Below, piece after piece: positions 60,212 to 64,000 of a stretch of DNA of 64,000 nt; the stretch's first letter is position 1, and each line of letters opens with the position of its first letter. This DNA comes from Roseovarius aestuarii. Its GTDB lineage: Bacteria; Pseudomonadota; Alphaproteobacteria; Rhodobacterales; Rhodobacteraceae. The notes under the pieces are model-generated. The model saw nothing but the letters and a program-made list of their open reading frames with translations. It was not told where the DNA came from and made no database searches. Made by a program: the position numbers and the translations under genes. The stretch covers positions 62,001 through 126,000 of the forward strand of contig JAPWHL010000004.1 in the NCBI GenBank assembly GCA_027214255.1. Reading direction: 5' to 3'.

Positions 60212-60919
60212 TCAAGCGACAATTGGGGGCAACCGTTCGCGGCCAGCGTCAGTCAACAACCAAACGTCCCGGCCCTCTATCACAGCTGGGTTCAAAGGGC
60301 GGCCATAGCCCGCACCACCGTCCAGATTCACCCGGTTCCCATGATGGCAGGGATGGTCGATGGCAGTGTGCCCATGGATCACCAACCATGGAAGCGGATC
60401 AGTGTGACCCAGAAACGGTTCTCGTATCCAGATCAACTCGTCAGGATCCTGCCACTCTAGTGGTAAAAGCGGATCAATACCTGCATGGACAAACAGCAGA
60501 TCACCCACCTGATGCATGCGCGGCAAACCACGCAGAAATTCAATATGCGCTTGGGGCACAGAGGCCTGCGCCGCATCAACATCAGGCTCTGTCACACCGT
60601 AAGACGCCAATGTTTCGATCCCGCCAATCATCGGCGATAGCCAACTGCGCCCGGATTTGACAAGCGGCGAATGGGTGCGGCCCAGCTCTAGGTAATCCAA
60701 AAACAATTGGTCGTGGTTGCCCTGTAACACAGTCCAGTCACGCCCCGCCGCCTGTCCCGCGATAAGCGTATCAATCACACCACGGCTGTCAGGACCACGA
60801 TCCACCAGATCACCCAGAACAACCAACGCAGCATCCCGCCCGCCATCGGCCTCGATCAAGGCCAACGCGCGGTCCAGTGCACCCTTGTGTCCGTGAATAT
60901 CGCCCAGCGCATAGATCAT
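60212..60919 (-). CDS. Metallophosphoesterase / serine-threonine protein phosphatase
   Basis: 235 aa. PPP-type motifs GDIHG (residues ~6-10), GDLVDRG and GNHD, with later HAG and GHT metal ligands. Close in size to bacterial PrpA/PphA-like phosphatases. Between rpe and the thiolase gene on the same strand. Substrate unknown. Confidence 0.91.
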   Translation of the reverse strand: MIYALGDIHGHKGALDRALALIEADGGRDAALVVLGDLVDRGPDSRGVIDTLIAGQAAGRDWTVLQGNHDQLFLDYLELGRTHSPLVKSGRSWLSPMIGGIETLASYGVTEPDVDAAQASVPQAHIEFLRGLPRMHQVGDLLFVHAGIDPLLPLEWQDPDELIWIREPFLGHTDPLPWLVIHGHTAIDHPCHHGNRVNLDGGAGYGRPLNPAVIEGRDVWLLTDAGRERLPPIVA

Positions 60920-60961
60920 CGGTCGAAACCCGCTTAACCGGCAAAACGGATATCGTTTCGC

Positions 60962-61654
60962 CTATGATTGTGCCGCTTCTGCAGCAGCGCGAATGGCGCG
61001 AATGTTATCCCCATATGGTGCCGGATCACTCACACTGCCGCCCTTGAACACGCCCGAACCGGCAACCAACACATCAGCCCCGGCCGCCGCCATCAATGGC
61101 GCAGTTTCCGGCGTGATGCCTCCGTCGATTTCAATATGAATAGGGCGATCACCAATCATGGCGCGTAACTGGCGGACCTTTTCGATCTGGCTGTGAATAA
61201 ATTTCTGCCCACCAAATCCGGGGTTCACCGTCATCACGCAAACCAAATCAATCATGTCCAGCAAATGTGCCACGTCATCCAGCCCCGTACCGGGGTTCAG
61301 CGCCAGACCGGCCTTGCACCCTGCGGCACGAATGGCTTGTAGCGTGCGGTGAATATGCGGCCCGGCCTCCAGATGCGCGGTCAGTACATCAGCGCCAGCG
61401 TCGGCATATGCGTCAATGTAAGGATCCACCGGCGCGATCATCAAATGAACATCCATGACCGTTTTGATGTGGGGGCGGATCGCCTTTAGCAAGGGGGGGC
61501 CAAATGTCAGATTGGGCACGAAATGCCCATCCATCACATCCACATGAACCCAATCGCACCCTTGCGCCTCAATTGCCTGAATTTCCTGACCGAAATTGGC
61601 AAAATCAGCGGATAGAATTGAAGGGGCAATTTTAATCGTGCGGTCAAATGTCAT
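60962..61654 (-). CDS. rpe: Ribulose-phosphate 3-epimerase
   Basis: 230 aa from ATG at 61654; an upstream extension to 61882 is not used. TIM-barrel epimerase: APSILSADF start, HVDVMDGHFVPN, VHLMI, VNPGFGGQKF, EIDGGIT and AGSGVF motifs with metal-binding His/Asp. Interconverts ribulose 5-phosphate and xylulose 5-phosphate in the pentose phosphate pathway. The 61655-61870 gap to the divergent thioesterase gene holds both promoters. Confidence 0.96.
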   Translation of the reverse strand: MTFDRTIKIAPSILSADFANFGQEIQAIEAQGCDWVHVDVMDGHFVPNLTFGPPLLKAIRPHIKTVMDVHLMIAPVDPYIDAYADAGADVLTAHLEAGPHIHRTLQAIRAAGCKAGLALNPGTGLDDVAHLLDMIDLVCVMTVNPGFGGQKFIHSQIEKVRQLRAMIGDRPIHIEIDGGITPETAPLMAAAGADVLVAGSGVFKGGSVSDPAPYGDNIRAIRAAAEAAQS

Positions 61655-61870
61655 GGCTGGGGCTCCGTCAGGCTGGCAGGCGTTGACTGGGTAATGCGAC
61701 CTCCCCAGACCAAGGTCAAGTGCGACTGATTGAAGGATGGGCCAGACTGTGCCACCGTCGCGCCGGAATAACAGCGCAGGCTGCACGCGTTGCGCGGCCG
61801 CGATATCAACGAAATGCCACTGGAAAGTGGCTCTAACTAAGCCAAAATTGAAGTACTCAAAGGAAACGGC

Positions 61871-62299
61871 ATGACGGAACACCCCCTATTGGACCCCAAT
61901 CTTCTGGAAACGCCGTACGCCCTGCAGAAACACCTTGGCTTTGAGTTAACAGCATGGCGGGACGGGTTTGCGATCATTGAGGCCCCCCTGGCCCCGATTT
62001 TGATGAACCGGCAGGGCATACCCCACGGTGGAATACATGCCACCCTCATGGACTCAGCAATGGGATACGCAGGGTGCTATACGGGTGATCCAAACCTCCA
62101 ACAAATGGCACTAACACTGTCGATGACCGTCAACTTTCTGGCGCAAGCCAAAGGTGCGCGGCTGATCGCCACAGCGCAATGCACCGGTGGCGGCCGTAAG
62201 ACATATTTCGCCGAAGCCCGCGTCGAAGATGAAAAAGGCACCCTGATCGCCACGGCGACTGGCGTGTTCCGCTATCGCAGCTTGGTGCAGAAGGCTTGA
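61871..62299 (+). CDS. PaaI-type thioesterase (hot-dog fold)
   Basis: 142 aa. Hot-dog fold with the family segment GIPHGGIHATLMDSAMGYAG (Gly/His/Asp active region) and a C-terminal TATGVFRYRS. It probably hydrolyses an acyl-CoA or aryl-CoA; the substrate is not evident. Divergent from rpe; followed 60 bp later by the copper ATPase gene. Confidence 0.9.
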   Translation: MTEHPLLDPNLLETPYALQKHLGFELTAWRDGFAIIEAPLAPILMNRQGIPHGGIHATLMDSAMGYAGCYTGDPNLQQMALTLSMTVNFLAQAKGARLIATAQCTGGGRKTYFAEARVEDEKGTLIATATGVFRYRSLVQKA

Positions 62300-62358
62300 T
62301 TCCGAATGCCCCACCGCCCTTATAGGAGGTGGCCCCACGATTGACATAAGGCGACGCG

Positions 62359-64000
62359 ATGCCCCGGACGTATTATATCCCGATCACTGGAATGTCTTGC
62401 GCGGGATGCGCTGGGCGAGCCGAACGCGCCCTGACCGCCGTGCCGGGCGTTGCCGAGGTCTCGGTCAACTTTGCAGCGCGTAATGCCTCTGTAACAACGC
62501 AAACCGCATCGTTGCCTGACCTGTTAGCGGCGCTGTCCAGCGCGGGATATCCAGCACAAGAAACCTCGGCGCGACTGTCTGTCAGCGGATTGAGTTGTGC
62601 GTCATGTGTTGGACGGGCCGAAGCCGCGTTAAACGCGGTGCCGGGGGTGATCAACGCCACAGTCAATCTGGCCACACGTCAGGCCGACGTAACGTTTTTA
62701 CCGGGCTCAACCAAACCACAAGCCTTGGCCGCGGCAGCCACCGAAGCGGGTTATCCGTCTGAGATAGTTCAAGACAATTCAATCTCTGTTCAGGCCCAAA
62801 GTGAGCAGGAAACGCACGAGGCGCGGCGTGCAGCGATGATCGCCCTGTCGCTGACGCTGCCGGTTTTCATCATGGAAATGGGCGGGCATCTGTTTCCGCC
62901 TTTGCACCACGCCATCGCCCGCGGAATTGGCATGCAAAACGCATGGATCATCCAGTTCGTATTAACGACATTGGTTTTAATCTGGCCCGGGCAAATGTTT
63001 TACCGTCTGGGTCTGCCGGCGCTGCTGCGTGGCGCACCCGAAATGAACAGCCTTGTCGCGTTAGGCACCTTGGCTGCGTGGATCTATAGCACCATCGCGC
63101 TGTTTGCGCCCGGCCTTCTGCCCGATACATCGCGCGCAGTCTATTTTGAGGCCGCCGCGGTCATCGTGACGCTGATCCTTCTGGGGCGGTGGATGGAAGC
63201 CCGTGCGCGGGGCCAAACCGGCGCTGCGATTGAAACCTTGATGCAATTGGCCCCCGACATCGCCCGTGTCGAGGAAAACGGAACAGTCATCGAGCGCCCT
63301 ACCGCCAGCCTGTCCATCGGTGCCGTGATCCATGCCCGCCCCGGAGAACGTATTGCTGTCGACGGTGAGGTCCTGAGCGGCACGTCGCATGTCGACGAGG
63401 CAATGATTACCGGGGAACCAATGCCGGTTTCCAAATCGCCCGGCGATGCAGTGGTGGGCGGCACCACCAATGGCGCAGGCGCGCTGGTCTATCGAGCAAC
63501 GCAAGTGGGCGCGGACACGGTCCTGTCCCGGATTGTAGCCATGGTACAGGACGCCCAAGGGGCCAAACTGCCAATTCAGGCGATGGCGGATCGCGTGGTG
63601 CGCGTATTCGTGCCCGTGGTCATTGCACTGGCCGCGCTAACAGTTCTGATATGGCTGCTTTTGGGAACGATCCCCATGGCGCTGGTGGCCGGTGTGTCAG
63701 TGCTGATCATCGCCTGCCCTTGTGCGATGGGTCTGGCGACCCCCACGTCGATCATGGTCGGCACCGGGCGCGCCGCCACGCTGGGCGTATTGTTTCGCAA
63801 AGGCGACGCGTTAGAACGATTGGCCCGCGCAAAGATTGTCGCATTCGACAAAACCGGAACGTTGACCCGTGGCCATCCCCAAGTGGTGGATATCGCGTTG
63901 GCCAATGATGTGTCGCGCGACTGTCTTTTGGCCCATACCGCCGCCGCTGAAAACGGATCGGAGCACCCCATCGCACGCGCAATTGAAGCGGCAGCAAAAG
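62359..64000 (+). CDS. copA: Copper-translocating P1B-type ATPase (3' end off window)
   Basis: At least 547 codons open from ATG at 62359 to the window edge. Two N-terminal heavy-metal domains: GMSCAGCAG (Cys14, Cys17) and GLSCASCVG (Cys80, Cys83). Membrane segments follow, then the actuator TGEP, the CPC ion-path motif in ACPCAMG (Cys453) and the phosphorylation motif DKTGTLT (Asp497). Exports Cu(I) from the cytoplasm. The HP locus and ATP-binding end lie beyond the window. Confidence 0.94.
   Translation, partial: MPRTYYIPITGMSCAGCAGRAERALTAVPGVAEVSVNFAARNASVTTQTASLPDLLAALSSAGYPAQETSARLSVSGLSCASCVGRAEAALNAVPGVINATVNLATRQADVTFLPGSTKPQALAAAATEAGYPSEIVQDNSISVQAQSEQETHEARRAAMIALSLTLPVFIMEMGGHLFPPLHHAIARGIGMQNAWIIQFVLTTLVLIWPGQMFYRLGLPALLRGAPEMNSLVALGTLAAWIYSTIALFAPGLLPDTSRAVYFEAAAVIVTLILLGRWMEARARGQTGAAIETLMQLAPDIARVEENGTVIERPTASLSIGAVIHARPGERIAVDGEVLSGTSHVDEAMITGEPMPVSKSPGDAVVGGTTNGAGALVYRATQVGADTVLSRIVAMVQDAQGAKLPIQAMADRVVRVFVPVVIALAALTVLIWLLLGTIPMALVAGVSVLIIACPCAMGLATPTSIMVGTGRAATLGVLFRKGDALERLARAKIVAFDKTGTLTRGHPQVVDIALANDVSRDCLLAHTAAAENGSEHPIARAIEAAAK

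Overview
This window looks like chromosomal DNA of a marine Rhodobacterales (Roseobacter-group) alphaproteobacterium. The grounds are the GC-rich coding bias, a fused-looking petABC (bc1) operon with a Tat-type Rieske protein, several TRAP and BMP-type ABC transporters, the dapF-mtaB pairing, and the alpha-2-macroglobulin/PBP1C pair. The genus cannot be fixed from the sequence alone.

Layout. 1-3690 (minus): a multidomain fatty acyl-AMP ligase / acyl-CoA dehydrogenase / carrier protein that runs off the left edge. 3.9-4.4 kb: a degraded ORF. 4.46-7.97 kb: glcB (malate synthase G) and glcG, with a divergent IclR regulator. 8.4-28.3 kb: an apparently complete vitamin B6 degradation locus (pathway I, as known from Mesorhizobium loti). 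Its minus-strand operons hold pyridoxal 4-dehydrogenase, pyridoxamine-pyruvate aminotransferase, 4-pyridoxolactonase and a BMP-type ABC importer (8.4-15.9 kb). They also hold a TRAP transporter and the lower pathway: FHMPC dehydrogenase, 4-pyridoxate dehydrogenase, HMPDC decarboxylase, a PEBP-like protein, a DUF1185 protein, MHPC oxygenase and AAMS hydrolase (16.4-25.9 kb). Divergent from these lie a GntR/FCD regulator and pyridoxine 4-oxidase (26.0-28.3 kb). A perfect GntR-type inverted repeat sits in the divergent promoter region.

28.7-37.2 kb: a second catabolic island. A CodA-like amidohydrolase, a Tat-exported BMP binding protein, an amidase and a complete BMP-type ABC importer lie on plus. 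A second CodA-like paralogue on minus has its catalytic Glu changed to Gln and a RutR-like operator upstream. 38.3 kb: tRNA-Lys. 38.4-40.5 kb: dapF and mtaB. 40.5-43.4 kb: a paiB-type flavoprotein gene split by a 2.24-kb IS1-family element with perfect 21-bp terminal repeats and an 8-bp target duplication. The element carries a three-gene cargo that looks like a Panacea-domain (PanA) antitoxin/membrane toxin module. 43.5-64 kb: mostly housekeeping genes (GST, outer-membrane protein, petABC, LacI regulator, hybrid histidine kinase, alpha-2-macroglobulin, pbpC, thiolase, protein phosphatase, rpe, thioesterase, and a copper ATPase running off the right edge).

How it works together (inference from family knowledge). 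B6 vitamers enter through the ABC importer. They are oxidised to pyridoxal, lactone and 4-pyridoxate, then opened by MHPC oxygenase and cleaved by AAMS hydrolase to succinic semialdehyde, acetate, ammonia and CO2. The TRAP system is a candidate importer for a pyridine carboxylate such as 4-pyridoxate. Malate synthase nearby could help assimilate the acetate through the glyoxylate shunt. All family calls come from reading the translated sequence and from remembered family sequences; no database search was run.
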